A stretch of DNA of 64,000 bases from positions 25,210 through 89,209 of the forward strand of contig CAJQMR010000042.1 in NCBI GenBank assembly GCA_905479495.1. Reading direction: 5' to 3'. A program made the translations under genes and the position numbers. Positions 42,761-51,376 of the stretch are shown in pieces. Within the stretch, counting starts at the first letter, position 1; every line of letters starts with the position of its first letter. The stretch is from an uncultured Anaerolineae bacterium (GTDB lineage Bacteria > Chloroflexota > Anaerolineae > Promineifilales > Promineifilaceae). The notes below the pieces were generated by a model. It had not been told where the DNA came from. It saw only the letters and a list, made by a program, of their open reading frames with translations, and did no database searches.

Positions 42761-43570
42761 GTGAAACACGAACTGGATCTTTACCGTCGTCTGCTCGGCG
42801 TGCAAATACGTTCGCAAATGCAGTACCGGACCTCCTTTTTGTTTGATGCTATGGCCAGTGGCCTCATTGTGCTGACTGAATTTGGCTCTGTTGCGCTGGT
42901 ATTGCAGCGATTCGAAAACATTCGCGGTTGGGAATTGGCCGAGATTGCCTTTCTCTATGGACTGGTTGAACTCTCATTTGGCTTTATGGACATGCTGTTC
43001 AGCGGCTTCGACCCGCCAAATTTTGGTCGAGGGGTGCGGCAAGGCACATTTGATCAGCTTTTGCTGCGCCCTATCAACATTACCGCGCAGGTGTTGGGAT
43101 CGGATCTCCAATTGCGCCGCCTGGGGCGTATCACTTTTGGCATTGGCATCTTTATTTTGGCACTTACCTTGAACGATATTGTCTGGACCGTACCCAAGCT
43201 GCTTTACTTGCCCATCGTCATTGCCAGCCTGGTGGCCTTTTTTGGTGGGCTGTTTATCGCTGGCAGCACCATTACCTTTTGGACGGTAGATTCAATTGAG
43301 GTGATGAACATGCTCACTTATGGCGGCAGCTTTACTATTTCTTACCCCATGACCATTTATCCAGATTGGCTGCGCCGCTTTTTTACCTACGTGGTACCCG
43401 CCATCTTTTTGAACTTTTTCCCAACACTCTACTTTTTAGGCAAGCCAGACCCGTTTAATTTTCCGGTTATTGCCCCATTTTTATCGCCACTGGTGGGGTT
43501 TAGTACGCTATGGTTGGCACTCCGTTTTTGGCGCTTTGGTATTCGTCATTACCAAAGCACCGGAAGTTAA
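42761..43570 (+). CDS. ABC-2-type exporter permease B (DUF990-like)
   Basis: 269 aa, about six hydrophobic segments, with RLLGVQIRSQMQYRTSFLFDAMASGL at the N-terminus and the DUF990-type block SFTISYPMTIYPDWLRRFFTYVVPAIFLNFFPTLYFLGK near 185-225. Partner of the permease encoded 1 nt upstream. Confidence 0.87.
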   Translation: MKHELDLYRRLLGVQIRSQMQYRTSFLFDAMASGLIVLTEFGSVALVLQRFENIRGWELAEIAFLYGLVELSFGFMDMLFSGFDPPNFGRGVRQGTFDQLLLRPINITAQVLGSDLQLRRLGRITFGIGIFILALTLNDIVWTVPKLLYLPIVIASLVAFFGGLFIAGSTITFWTVDSIEVMNMLTYGGSFTISYPMTIYPDWLRRFFTYVVPAIFLNFFPTLYFLGKPDPFNFPVIAPFLSPLVGFSTLWLALRFWRFGIRHYQSTGS

Positions 43571-43578
43571 GCGTATTT

Positions 43579-43641
43579 CGACGCAAAGGCGCAAAGTTTT
43601 TTTCTTTTACCCTTCTGCAGCTTTGCGCCCTTGCGCCAAGG
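43579..43641. repeat. ACGCAAAGGCGCAAAG-type inverted repeat
   Basis: CGACGCAAAGGCGCAAAG (43579-43596) and CTTTGCGCCCTTGCGCCAAGG (43621-43641) are near reverse complements. It sits inside the exporter operon between the second permease and the ATPase; its arms resemble those at 17889-18075. Confidence 0.75.
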
Positions 43642-43668
43642 TTTTTCGCTGAAATTGGAGATTACAGA

Positions 43669-44658
43669 ATGAGCATTATCGACGTAACAGAATTGCAGAA
43701 ATATTTTTCGGTACGCCAGCATTTTTCCGGCCGGTTTGGTGCGGTGCGCAGCTTTTTTTCACGGGAGTCAAAGCAGGTGCGGGCGGTGGATGGCATCAGC
43801 TTTGGCGTGCAGCCGGGTGAGCTGGTCGGTTATCTGGGGCCAAACGGCGCGGGCAAATCGACGACGATTAAGATGCTGACAGGACTGCTGGTACCGTCAG
43901 GAGGGAAGGTGGTAGTGAACGGCCATATCCCTCACAAAGAACGCCAGCAGTATGTGGCCCACATCGGGGCCGTGTTTGGCCAGCGCACCACACTTTGGTG
44001 GGACTTGCCCGTCATTGAATCACTAGAGCTGCTGCGCCACGTCTACAAAATCCCGCTTGAATTATTCCAGCACAATCTGGCCGAATTCACCGACATGCTG
44101 GAGATGGAATCGTTCCTGCACACGCCTGTGCGCTCCCTCTCGTTGGGGCAGCGTATGCGGGCCGACATCGCCGCCGCCCTGCTGCACAATCCCGACCTGC
44201 TCTTTTTGGACGAACCAACCATTGGGCTGGACGTGGTGGCCAAGGAGCGCATCCGCCAATTTATTCAGCACGTCAATGCGGAGCGGGGCACCACAGTGCT
44301 GCTCACCACCCACGATTTGGCCGACGTGCAGCGGCTGTGCCAGCGGGTGATGATCATTGATCACGGGAAATTGCTGTTTGACGGCCGTTTAGAATCCCTA
44401 CAAGATCAGTTCGGCGGCAAGCGGGAACTGGTTGTCGATTTTGCTCAGGAGTACGAGACGGTTGCGGTGGACGGGGCAACGGTTGTCGAGTACCAGGATG
44501 CACGCGCCACTTATCAGTTTGAGCGTGGGGAAATTTCGGCTTCGGCGCTCATCGGCCGTCTGTCGTCCAAATATCGTGTCCAAGATTTGGCCGTGCGCGA
44601 ACCAGACATTGAAGCGACCATTCGCCGGATTTATCAGGAAAAGTTGCTGGAAGGGTAA
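43669..44658 (+). CDS. ABC exporter ATP-binding protein (first system)
   Basis: 329 aa. Walker A GPNGAGKST near 63-71, Q-loop GAVFGQRTTLWWDLPV, signature LSLGQRMRADIAAALLHNP, Walker B LLFLDEPTIGLD, and H-loop TTHD. A ~90-residue C-terminal extension is typical of the ATPases paired with DUF990 permeases. GGAG at 43657 sets the start at 43669. Confidence 0.92.
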   Translation: MSIIDVTELQKYFSVRQHFSGRFGAVRSFFSRESKQVRAVDGISFGVQPGELVGYLGPNGAGKSTTIKMLTGLLVPSGGKVVVNGHIPHKERQQYVAHIGAVFGQRTTLWWDLPVIESLELLRHVYKIPLELFQHNLAEFTDMLEMESFLHTPVRSLSLGQRMRADIAAALLHNPDLLFLDEPTIGLDVVAKERIRQFIQHVNAERGTTVLLTTHDLADVQRLCQRVMIIDHGKLLFDGRLESLQDQFGGKRELVVDFAQEYETVAVDGATVVEYQDARATYQFERGEISASALIGRLSSKYRVQDLAVREPDIEATIRRIYQEKLLEG

Positions 44659-44664
44659 GGAAAA

Positions 44665-44731
44665 GTAATTGGTAATTGAGTAATTGGGTAATTTGCCCAC
44701 CAGTTCCATAATTACCCAATTACTCAATTAC
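44665..44731. repeat. AATTACCCAATTAC-type inverted repeat, copy 2
   Basis: GTAATTGGTAATTGAGTAATTGG on the left and AATTACCCAATTACTCAATT on the right. It separates the two exporter units. Confidence 0.85.
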
Positions 44732-44739
44732 ATCAGCTT

Positions 44740-45648
44740 ATGATCGTTTACGACATTCAACACCTCAACAAGACATATCCCGGCCAGCCCTACCCCGCTA
44801 ACGATGAGATCAGCCTGCAAATTCGACAGGGGGAGATTTTTGGTCTGCTGGGGGATAATGGCGCGGGCAAAAGTACGCTGGTCAAGCAGATGGTCAATTT
44901 GCTGCGCCCTTCCTCTGGCACGATTCGGCTGCTGGAACGGCCGTTAACCCACAATCCCCTGCACGTTCCCCTCAACGTGGGCTACATGCCCCAGGAAAGT
45001 GCCGCCCTCAACAACCTCACCTTTGGCGAGGCGCTGTACTTCACCGCCCATTTGCGTGGCCTGTCCCGCACCGCCGCCCAGCAGGAACGGGATAGGCTGC
45101 TGACGCTATGGCAAACAGAGTCTTTGCGCGATCAGTACAGCTCCCGACTGTCTGGTGGCCAGCGGCGGCTGCTGCGCTTGGCGGTGGCTATGGCGGGGCA
45201 GCCGCCCATCCTCATCCTGGACGAACCCACCAACGATTTGGACCCGCAGCGGCGCAAGCTGGTCTGGGATGTGCTGCGTGAAGAAAACCAGCAGCGGGGC
45301 ACCACCATCATTTTTATCACCCACGATGCCATCGAAGCGGAGAAGGTGATTCAGCGGGTAGGAATCATGCGAGCGGGAAAGTTGGTGGCAAACGGCCGTC
45401 CCAGCGAGCTCAAACAGGCGGTCGATCAAAAATTGCGGTTGGAGTTGTTCTTTGCGCCCGGTCAGGAGCCAGACGTGCCAACCCATTTGCCCAAGCATGT
45501 GGTGCAGACGGGGCATTGGCTTCTGCTGCTGGATTGGGATGAGGGAACGGCCGTACTCAACCAGCTCAACCTCGACCAAATTGATGATTTTCGGCTGTAT
45601 ACGGCGACTTTGGAGGATTTGTATTTACATTATGCAAAACGGCCGTAA
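44740..45648 (+). CDS. ABC exporter ATP-binding protein (second system)
   Basis: 302 aa. Walker A GDNGAGKST, Q-loop MPQESAALNNLT, signature LSGGQRRLLRLAVAMAG, Walker B ILILDEPTNDLDP, H-loop FITHD. No Shine-Dalgarno sequence is evident before ATG 44740, which follows the repeat. It overlaps the permease gene at 45632 by 17 nt. Confidence 0.93.
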   Translation: MIVYDIQHLNKTYPGQPYPANDEISLQIRQGEIFGLLGDNGAGKSTLVKQMVNLLRPSSGTIRLLERPLTHNPLHVPLNVGYMPQESAALNNLTFGEALYFTAHLRGLSRTAAQQERDRLLTLWQTESLRDQYSSRLSGGQRRLLRLAVAMAGQPPILILDEPTNDLDPQRRKLVWDVLREENQQRGTTIIFITHDAIEAEKVIQRVGIMRAGKLVANGRPSELKQAVDQKLRLELFFAPGQEPDVPTHLPKHVVQTGHWLLLLDWDEGTAVLNQLNLDQIDDFRLYTATLEDLYLHYAKRP

Positions 45649-46396
45649 CGCCCAACCATTTGTCCACCAAGTTTGGAACTTGCTGCTCATCGAGCTAACC
45701 AACTGGCGCTGGTCCTGGCGCAGCATGATTGTTCTGGGCACCATCGCCCCGCTGCTGAGCATGTTGGGACTTTCCGTCTTCGCCCGCGACGCCGGGTTTG
45801 AGGCGTTGACCTACGTCCTCACTGGCAACATCGTTTTGGCGCTCATGTTTGGCATCATGAACAATGTGCAAAGTCACCTGATTTTTATGCGCTTCATGGG
45901 GTCGCTGGATTATTTTGGCACGCTGCCCGTGCGCAAATCAGCCCTCATTTTGGCCATTATCCTGGCCTTTTTCCTGCTGGCGCTGCCCGCCGTGCTGGTA
46001 ACCACATTTGTGGGGAGCTGGCTGCTGGGGATAATCCTGCAACCAAGTTTGTGGCTGCTGTTGGTCATTCCCATTTGCACCCTGCCGCTGTCCGGCGTCG
46101 GTGCTTTGATTGGTGTGATGGCCCGCACCCAAGCCGAGTCTGGCACCATCAGCACCTTGCTCACCCTGGTGATGCTGGGCCTTGGCCCGGTTGTCATTCC
46201 CCCAGATCGACTCCCCTCCTTCTTGCAAACCTTGGGTCGATTGAGTCCAGCAACCTACGCCGCCTCAGCCCTGCGCCAAACGCTGCTGGGACCAGTCACC
46301 CCCCAGCTTTGGCTCGATGTGGGCGTGCTGTTGCTGTTGGGTGGGCTTGTCTTTTGGCTGGTAGATCGCAAAATGGATTGGCGGCAGCGGCAGTGA
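45632..46396 (+). CDS. ABC-2-type exporter permease (second system)
   Basis: 254 aa, six hydrophobic segments, ABC-2 fold (LSPATYAASALRQTLLG near the end is the usual permease C-terminal pattern). The start at 45632 overlaps the ATPase gene; GGAGG is 15 nt upstream. The start region itself contains an ACGGCCGT copy. Exporter of unknown substrate. Confidence 0.87.
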   Translation: MQNGRNAQPFVHQVWNLLLIELTNWRWSWRSMIVLGTIAPLLSMLGLSVFARDAGFEALTYVLTGNIVLALMFGIMNNVQSHLIFMRFMGSLDYFGTLPVRKSALILAIILAFFLLALPAVLVTTFVGSWLLGIILQPSLWLLLVIPICTLPLSGVGALIGVMARTQAESGTISTLLTLVMLGLGPVVIPPDRLPSFLQTLGRLSPATYAASALRQTLLGPVTPQLWLDVGVLLLLGGLVFWLVDRKMDWRQRQ

Positions 46397-46408
46397 ATTT
46401 CGTTGCTC

Positions 46409-46461
46409 GTAGCCGCGGATTCTTTCCGCGTACCAATGGCGCGGAAAGAATCCGCGGCTAC
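46409..46461. terminator. Bidirectional 22-bp perfect hairpin
   Basis: GTAGCCGCGGATTCTTTCC... and its exact complement to GTAC-side end at 46461 enclose a 9-nt loop. It lies between converging genes and is the longest perfect hairpin in the window. Confidence 0.85.
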
Positions 46462-46472
46462 ATGAGATAAAG

Positions 46473-47393
46473 TTATGCGGCCAGCGTTATCTCGGCAAAA
46501 AAGCCTGATTCAGCCACAATTTTGTCGGCAGAGACAAAAGTCGCTTCCTCAACACTCAGTCCAGAGCGCTGCAAAAATGCCTGCACCACATGGTAACCAA
46601 CCGCGTAGCCGCCGAACGTCGGCATACCGCCCAATGGCTCGTAACCGTTTGTTTCTGCCAGGGCATCCCCAAAAATGTAGCTGCGAATGACATTGAAGCC
46701 TGTTTTTTGCAGCCCGGCGGCAATGAGGGTTTTGGCCGCATCCAGTTGCGCCTCATCAAATTCGGTAACATAAAAACCCACAACTTCTTCGCCAAACAGC
46801 GACGCGGCAAATGATTCAGCCATGCCTTCCAGCACAATATACTCCGCTACAGATGTGGTTTGGGGGTTAAAGGGGAAGACTCGGAAGCGCACCAGGTGGT
46901 GCATTTCGTGGGCGACTAATCCGGACACACGCGGCAAATTGTGTTCATTCGGCTGCCAAAACTGGCCGATGTAGCGCGGGGCAAACCAATCCGTCGCGCC
47001 CGTGTAGCCGCGCTGTGGATCGTTAGCAAAGCGTGCTGGATCGGCCAGCATCAACCAGCCCTCAAAGGTCTCAAATGGTAGGCGGTTGGCGTAGGCCGTG
47101 AAGCGGTCAGCGGCTTTGGCCGCAGCTTCGCGGCCTGTTTCCCAGGCATTCGCCGCATCCATTTTTTGCAGCAAAGCTGAGATTTCTTCCGTTTGATCCG
47201 GTAGCAGCCAGCCCCACGCTTTGGCCCCGGCCAATGGATCGTTTGGGTCCATACCAGGCTGCTGCATCATGCTCATCATTTGCTGCCACGGCTCAACAAA
47301 AAGTTCCAGGAAAAGTTGTTCACGTTTGGCACTGTCTGATTCCGCCAGCAGGCGGTGATAATATTCGTGGGTGGGTATCCAATTGCTTTTCAT
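46473..47393 (-). CDS. DUF2268-like putative zinc-dependent protease
   Basis: 306 aa, soluble. VSGLVAHEMHHLVRFRVFPF near 150 holds an HExxH zinc motif, and YIVLEGMAESFAASLFG near 185 supplies a likely third-ligand Glu, as in DUF2268 proteins. ATG 47393 follows GAGGAAAATC; frames extending further upstream run through the next gene's element and are not credible. Downstream of the TipA-like regulator in the same direction, so it may be its target. Confidence 0.8.
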   Translation of the reverse strand: MKSNWIPTHEYYHRLLAESDSAKREQLFLELFVEPWQQMMSMMQQPGMDPNDPLAGAKAWGWLLPDQTEEISALLQKMDAANAWETGREAAAKAADRFTAYANRLPFETFEGWLMLADPARFANDPQRGYTGATDWFAPRYIGQFWQPNEHNLPRVSGLVAHEMHHLVRFRVFPFNPQTTSVAEYIVLEGMAESFAASLFGEEVVGFYVTEFDEAQLDAAKTLIAAGLQKTGFNVIRSYIFGDALAETNGYEPLGGMPTFGGYAVGYHVVQAFLQRSGLSVEEATFVSADKIVAESGFFAEITLAA

Positions 47394-47413
47394 GATTTTC
47401 CTCAGTTTGGAAA

Positions 47414-47456
47414 GTAATTGAGTAATTGGGTAATTCACCTCAATTACCCAATTACC
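47414..47456. repeat. AATTACCCAATTAC-type inverted repeat, copy 3
   Basis: GTAATTGAGTAATTGGGTAATT (shown in part, 47414-47435) and AATTACCCAATTAC (47442-47455). The stop codon of the MerR gene lies inside it. Confidence 0.85.
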
Positions 47457-48195
47457 CGTTGTTGTCGCAGTAAACGGAAATTGCCTTATGTAAGAAGTCC
47501 GGCAATTCGGGATGTATGGCTTCAAACGTGGCCCGGAAAGCAGGGTCAGACGCATAGCCCTGACCCAATCCGCGCAGGGTGGCGAAGCTGGGTTCGTAGA
47601 AGTGCCGGATGTGCTGGTGCCAGCGGGCGACGATTGCCTGGACGGCATCGCTGTCTGGTTTTGTGCCTAACTGCTCCACCATGTCGCTGTAAATCTGGTT
47701 GCCTTCTTGCAAGATGGCTTCTTTTTCTTCTTTGCTCAGCCGGTTCCAGCGCTGGTTGGATTCTTTAACCAGTTTGGGGTCCCAACGTTTGCTGGCCTCT
47801 TCAGCGTACTCTTTTTGTTTGGCTTCATCAAAGCCAGCGAATAAATCTTTATTGTCCATTTCTAGTATTCCTTCCAAATGCAAAATTGTGTTGTCAATCG
47901 TTTCGATGAGCCGATCCAGCCGTTTGACCTGCTGCTGCAAGGCTTCTTTTTGGGTTTGCAATGATTGCAGCGTGTTGAAATCGGATTTGTCTAGAATTTT
48001 CCGAATCTGTTCCAGGCTGAAATCCAGCTCCTGGTAGAAGCGGATTTGTTGCAGACGCAGTACTTTGTCCTGATCGTAGTAGCGGTAGTTGTTGTTGCCA
48101 ACGGCCGTTGGCGGCAAAAGTCCAATTTGGTCGTAATACCGCAAAGTGCGGCGGCTCACGTTGGCCAGGTCGGCTAACTGTTTAATTGTGTACAT
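47452..48195 (-). CDS. MerR-family regulator with TipAS ligand-binding domain
   Basis: 247 aa. N-terminal MerR HTH (YTIKQLADLANVSRRTLRYYDQIGLLPP, NYRYYDQDKVLRLQQI), coiled-coil dimerisation helix to about 115, and a C-terminal TipAS globin-like antibiotic-binding domain (FAGFDEAKQKEYAEEASKRW...). GGAG places the start at 48195. Its promoter has the 19-bp spacer and dyad typical of MerR control, so it is autoregulated. Possibly responds to a drug-like ligand. Confidence 0.93.
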   Translation of the reverse strand: MYTIKQLADLANVSRRTLRYYDQIGLLPPTAVGNNNYRYYDQDKVLRLQQIRFYQELDFSLEQIRKILDKSDFNTLQSLQTQKEALQQQVKRLDRLIETIDNTILHLEGILEMDNKDLFAGFDEAKQKEYAEEASKRWDPKLVKESNQRWNRLSKEEKEAILQEGNQIYSDMVEQLGTKPDSDAVQAIVARWHQHIRHFYEPSFATLRGLGQGYASDPAFRATFEAIHPELPDFLHKAISVYCDNNG

Positions 48196-48222
48196 GCGCA
48201 TCTCCAAAACTAAACTGGAACC

Positions 48223-48253
48223 ATCATAAGGTATGACGTAACGTCAATGTCAA
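48223..48253 (-). promoter_or_regulatory. MerR-type promoter, 19-bp spacer with dyad
   Basis: On the minus strand TTGACA (48253-48248), 19-bp spacer, TATGAT (48228-48223). The spacer is centred on the perfect palindrome TGACGTAACGTCA (48234-48246). A 19-bp spacer with a dyad is the hallmark of promoters twisted into activity by MerR proteins. Confidence 0.88.
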
Positions 48254-48267
48254 GGGGAATTTTAAGA

Positions 48268-48364
48268 GAGGAACACAGAGTTACGCAGAGGAGGCACAGA
48301 GCTACACAGAGAAAAAGAAAAATCTCTGTGTAACTCTGCGGTTCTTTGCGCGGCTCTGAGTTCC
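48268..48364. repeat. CACAGAG/CTCTGTG-type inverted repeat
   Basis: GAGGAACACAGAGTTACGCAG on the left and CTCTGTGTAACTCTGCGG...CTCTGAGTTCC on the right. The M20 peptidase stop begins right after it. Relatives at 49655-49725 and 31290-31350. Confidence 0.8.
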
Positions 48365-49636
48365 TTATTTGTCTTCAACCTGGCAAAAACGAAGGATGGT
48401 GAGGGCGAGGGTCTGGGTGCAGGTAATGAGGTTGGCCAGGGGGACAAACTCGTCGGGCTGGTGGGCTTTGCGCACGTCGCCAGGACCAAACATGATGGTG
48501 GGAATACCGCCGACGTTGACCAGCAGGCGCATGTCGGCTCCGTAGGGCATGCCCTGAAGTTGTGGCACCTGGCCGGTGATTTCTTGGAAGGATACGGCCG
48601 TTTCCGCCACAATCGCATGCTCAACCGGAATCTCTGCCGGGTCGAACTGCGCCCCCCACCACTCAATAATCGGTGGGTTTTCTTGCAGCCAGGGATCGTT
48701 TTGCACGGCCTTTAACATATACTCTTCCAACTGCTGTTTGGCCGCTGCCGGGTCTTCGCCAATCTTTATCCCGTAGCGCCCTTCAAACGTGAGCGTTTCG
48801 GCCACGGTGGAGGCCCAGACGCCCCCCTGAATTTTGCCTACGCAGATTGGATAGGGTACGGGATAGTTGGCAAACATCGGGTGGGCGGCATCTTTGTTGC
48901 GGATTTTCTCTAGATCGAGAATCGCCTGGTAAACCAGCAAAAACTTCTCCAGTGGGTCGATCCCTTCAAAGCGCATCGCGCCGTGGGCGGCTTTGCCAGG
49001 AATGGTGACGCGGAAATTGTAGGCACCGGCCTGGGCTGGAGCAATCATCAGCTCCGTAGGTTCCATGATGATGGCGGCATCCGCCGCTGGCCCGTGCAGC
49101 ACCGCCGCCAGCGCACCGGCCCCGCCATCCTCCTCGCCAATCACGGCCTGCACCAACACACGCCCCTTCAACTGTACGCCCGCGTCGATGATGGCTTTGA
49201 CAGCAAAAAGGGCGCAGCAAAGGCCGCCTTTCATGTCTAGTGCGCCACGGCCGTATACGTTGCTGTCTGCCTCATTCAAAGTAGCCCGCCAGGGTGGGTA
49301 GTGCCAGCGGTCCAGTTCCCCGGCAGGCACCACGTCGGTGTGACCGTTGAGGATGAGGCTGGGGCCAGCATCGTTGCCGTAGCTGCCCAAAACGCCCAGC
49401 CCAGCCGTGCGTTCCACTTCAGCGGTGTAGGCGGGGTGGGTTTGCAGGGCGGCGAAGTCGATTTCCCAGGTGTCTACCTCCAGGCCGAGAGATTGCATGA
49501 GAACGGCCGTTTCCTCCTGTACCTGCACTTCTTCCACCGATCCATCCAAACTGGGAATCTGCACCAAGCGATCCAGCGCCTCCAGCAAGCCAGCAAAATC
49601 TATGTTGTTCAGCACCGCTTGTTCAATCTTGTTCAT
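48365..49636 (-). CDS. M20-family deacylase/dipeptidase (ArgE/DapE type)
   Basis: 423 aa zinc amidohydrolase. NGHTDVVPAG near 95 (first metal ligand and catalytic Asp), YGRGALDMKGGLCCALFA near 130 (bridging Asp), IGEEDGGAGA (catalytic Glu and ligand) and a C-terminal His region. ATG 49636 follows no strong ribosome-binding site. Flanked on both sides by CTCTGTG-type repeats. Acts on an N-acyl amino acid or peptide; which is unknown. Confidence 0.9.
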   Translation of the reverse strand: MNKIEQAVLNNIDFAGLLEALDRLVQIPSLDGSVEEVQVQEETAVLMQSLGLEVDTWEIDFAALQTHPAYTAEVERTAGLGVLGSYGNDAGPSLILNGHTDVVPAGELDRWHYPPWRATLNEADSNVYGRGALDMKGGLCCALFAVKAIIDAGVQLKGRVLVQAVIGEEDGGAGALAAVLHGPAADAAIIMEPTELMIAPAQAGAYNFRVTIPGKAAHGAMRFEGIDPLEKFLLVYQAILDLEKIRNKDAAHPMFANYPVPYPICVGKIQGGVWASTVAETLTFEGRYGIKIGEDPAAAKQQLEEYMLKAVQNDPWLQENPPIIEWWGAQFDPAEIPVEHAIVAETAVSFQEITGQVPQLQGMPYGADMRLLVNVGGIPTIMFGPGDVRKAHQPDEFVPLANLITCTQTLALTILRFCQVEDK

Positions 49637-49654
49637 GGTTAGTGTGGATTTTTT

Positions 49655-49725
49655 GGAACACGGAGTTACACAGAGAATTTTTCCTCTGTGTAACTCTGCG
49701 CCTTCTCTGCGCCCCTCTGTGTTCC
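49655..49725. repeat. CACAGAG/CTCTGTG-type inverted repeat, second copy
   Basis: GGAACACGGAGTTACACAGAG on the left, TCTGTGTAACTCTGCGCC...CTCTGTGTTCC on the right. Together with 48268-48364 it brackets the M20 gene. Confidence 0.8.
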
Positions 49726-49730
49726 GCTTT

Positions 49731-51239
49731 TTATAATTCCAGCTTGCGCCGCTCGATGAAATCGCGCAGGGCTTCGTCGATGGCGGGGTCCAGCGCAGGC
49801 TGTTCATACTGGCGCAGGAGCTGTTTGTATTTTTGGTTGGCTCGCTGCATAGCGTCGATGCTGCCTTTGGCTTCCCACGCTTCGGCCGAATCGTAGTCAA
49901 ATAGTTCAGCACGGTAAAAGGCCGTGCGGTAATGGCGCATCGTATGGCTGCTGCCCAAATGATGACCGCCTGGCGGCACCTCGTTAATGATGGCGTCCAT
50001 CGCCCATTCATCCTCATCCCAGTTCACGTTTTGCAAGTAGCGGTAATACATGCCGAGCAGTTCGCAATCGAGCACAAATTTTTCGTAACCAGCCGTCAGG
50101 CCACCTTCCAGCCAGCCCGCCGCATGTAAGATGAAATTCGGCCGTACCAGCAGCGATGGATACATGGCCATCACACTTTCATACGCGCCTTGCGCGTCGA
50201 TAATTTTGGAGCTGGCGTAGGCTCCGGCGGCGCGGAAGGGCAAATTGTACATGCGGGCCAGTTGGGCGCTGAGGTAAAGCGCCAACTGGCTTTCTGGCGC
50301 GCCAAAGACAGGGGCACCGCTTTGCAAATCCAGGACGGCCTGGAAGGAACCATAAATGCAAGGGTTTCCCGGATTGACCATCTGGGTAAATACAATGCCT
50401 GCCAATGCTTCGGCATTCAGCTGAGCCACGGTGCCCAAAATGGAGACAGGTCCCATCGCTCCCGACAAAATGAACGGTGTCACGTCCACAATCTGGTTGT
50501 GGCGGGCAAATTCGATGAGCAGGCCCAACATGCGGTCGTCCAGGCGGCGCGGGCTGCTGACGTTGACGACACCATGCAGCACATGGTTTTGTTGCAGCGT
50601 TTCTTCGCCGTGCATAATTTGGGCCATCTGCACCGCATCGGCAGAAATGGGGCCAGTGTGGTAGATGCCCATCACTGGCTTGTCGCCGTAGGTGAGCAAG
50701 GCGTACATCGTTTCCAGGTGGCGGTAGGCGATGGGTACGTCTGATGGCACCACAATTTCGGCTCCCAGGCTGTGCAGGTAAGGCGAAAGCTGGCTTAGCT
50801 TGATGAAGTTTTGCAAATCGGCCAGGCTACCATCCCGACGGCCGCGATCCATGTCACGCACAAACGGCGGGCCAACGACCGGAGCAAACACCACATGATC
50901 GCCGCCAATCACCACGTTATGCTCCGGATTGCGTCCTGACCAGACAAATTGTGAGGGGGCTTTGGCCAAATATTCCATCACCTGTGCCCGGTCGAAATAG
51001 GCGATTTGATCGACAACTTTGACATGGTGCTGCTCCAGAATGCGCACCGATTCGTCATCGTAGAAGGCGATGCCACCTTCTTCTAAAATTTGCATGGATC
51101 TGTCGTGGAGGAGTTGGAGTTGTTCAGTGGAGGCAATTTCGTAGGGAGGCAAGGTCCATGTTGGCTGGGTGATTTTGGCGACTTTGTCGGGGTTGGGGCC
51201 GTGTGGACTGGGACGGTTGCGCATGCGTTTTCGGGTCAT
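49731..51239 (-). CDS. MttB-family methyltransferase, non-pyrrolysine
   Basis: 502 aa, COG5598 trimethylamine/glycine-betaine methyltransferase superfamily (TIM barrel). It contains the family's LHDRSMQILEEGGIAF, GPPFVRDMDRGRRDGSLADLQNF and the glycine/proline-rich GGHHLGSSHTMRHYRTAFY near the end. No in-frame stop codon is present, so it does not use pyrrolysine, like the MtgB-type enzymes. No corrinoid protein or activator is nearby in this window. Probably demethylates a quaternary amine. Confidence 0.88.
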   Translation of the reverse strand: MTRKRMRNRPSPHGPNPDKVAKITQPTWTLPPYEIASTEQLQLLHDRSMQILEEGGIAFYDDESVRILEQHHVKVVDQIAYFDRAQVMEYLAKAPSQFVWSGRNPEHNVVIGGDHVVFAPVVGPPFVRDMDRGRRDGSLADLQNFIKLSQLSPYLHSLGAEIVVPSDVPIAYRHLETMYALLTYGDKPVMGIYHTGPISADAVQMAQIMHGEETLQQNHVLHGVVNVSSPRRLDDRMLGLLIEFARHNQIVDVTPFILSGAMGPVSILGTVAQLNAEALAGIVFTQMVNPGNPCIYGSFQAVLDLQSGAPVFGAPESQLALYLSAQLARMYNLPFRAAGAYASSKIIDAQGAYESVMAMYPSLLVRPNFILHAAGWLEGGLTAGYEKFVLDCELLGMYYRYLQNVNWDEDEWAMDAIINEVPPGGHHLGSSHTMRHYRTAFYRAELFDYDSAEAWEAKGSIDAMQRANQKYKQLLRQYEQPALDPAIDEALRDFIERRKLEL

Positions 51240-51267
51240 AGGGAAGCCTCCGGGGTGGTGCCGTCCT

Positions 51268-51363
51268 AAAACCTGACAGGTTTACGAATGGTCTAGTTGT
51301 AAAGGCTTTTCGCAGTTCAAAATTAACTAGATTTTAGGCTTGTTTTGCAAACCTGTCAGGTTT
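51268..51363. repeat. AAACCTGACAGGTTT palindrome pair
   Basis: AAACCTGACAGGTTT (51269-51283) and AAACCTGTCAGGTTT (51349-51363) are each self-complementary except the middle base and are mutual complements. They enclose 65 nt between the MttB-like and S10 genes. Could form one large or two small hairpins. Confidence 0.75.
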
Positions 51364-51376
51364 GGTTTTGTTTGTT

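Noticed and set aside
50190..50744. A 184-codon plus-strand frame inside the MttB-like gene
   Set aside because: Antisense shadow with no ribosome-binding site.
49731..51239. Possible pyrrolysine codon in the MttB homolog
   Set aside because: The frame has no internal TAG, so pyrrolysine is not used.
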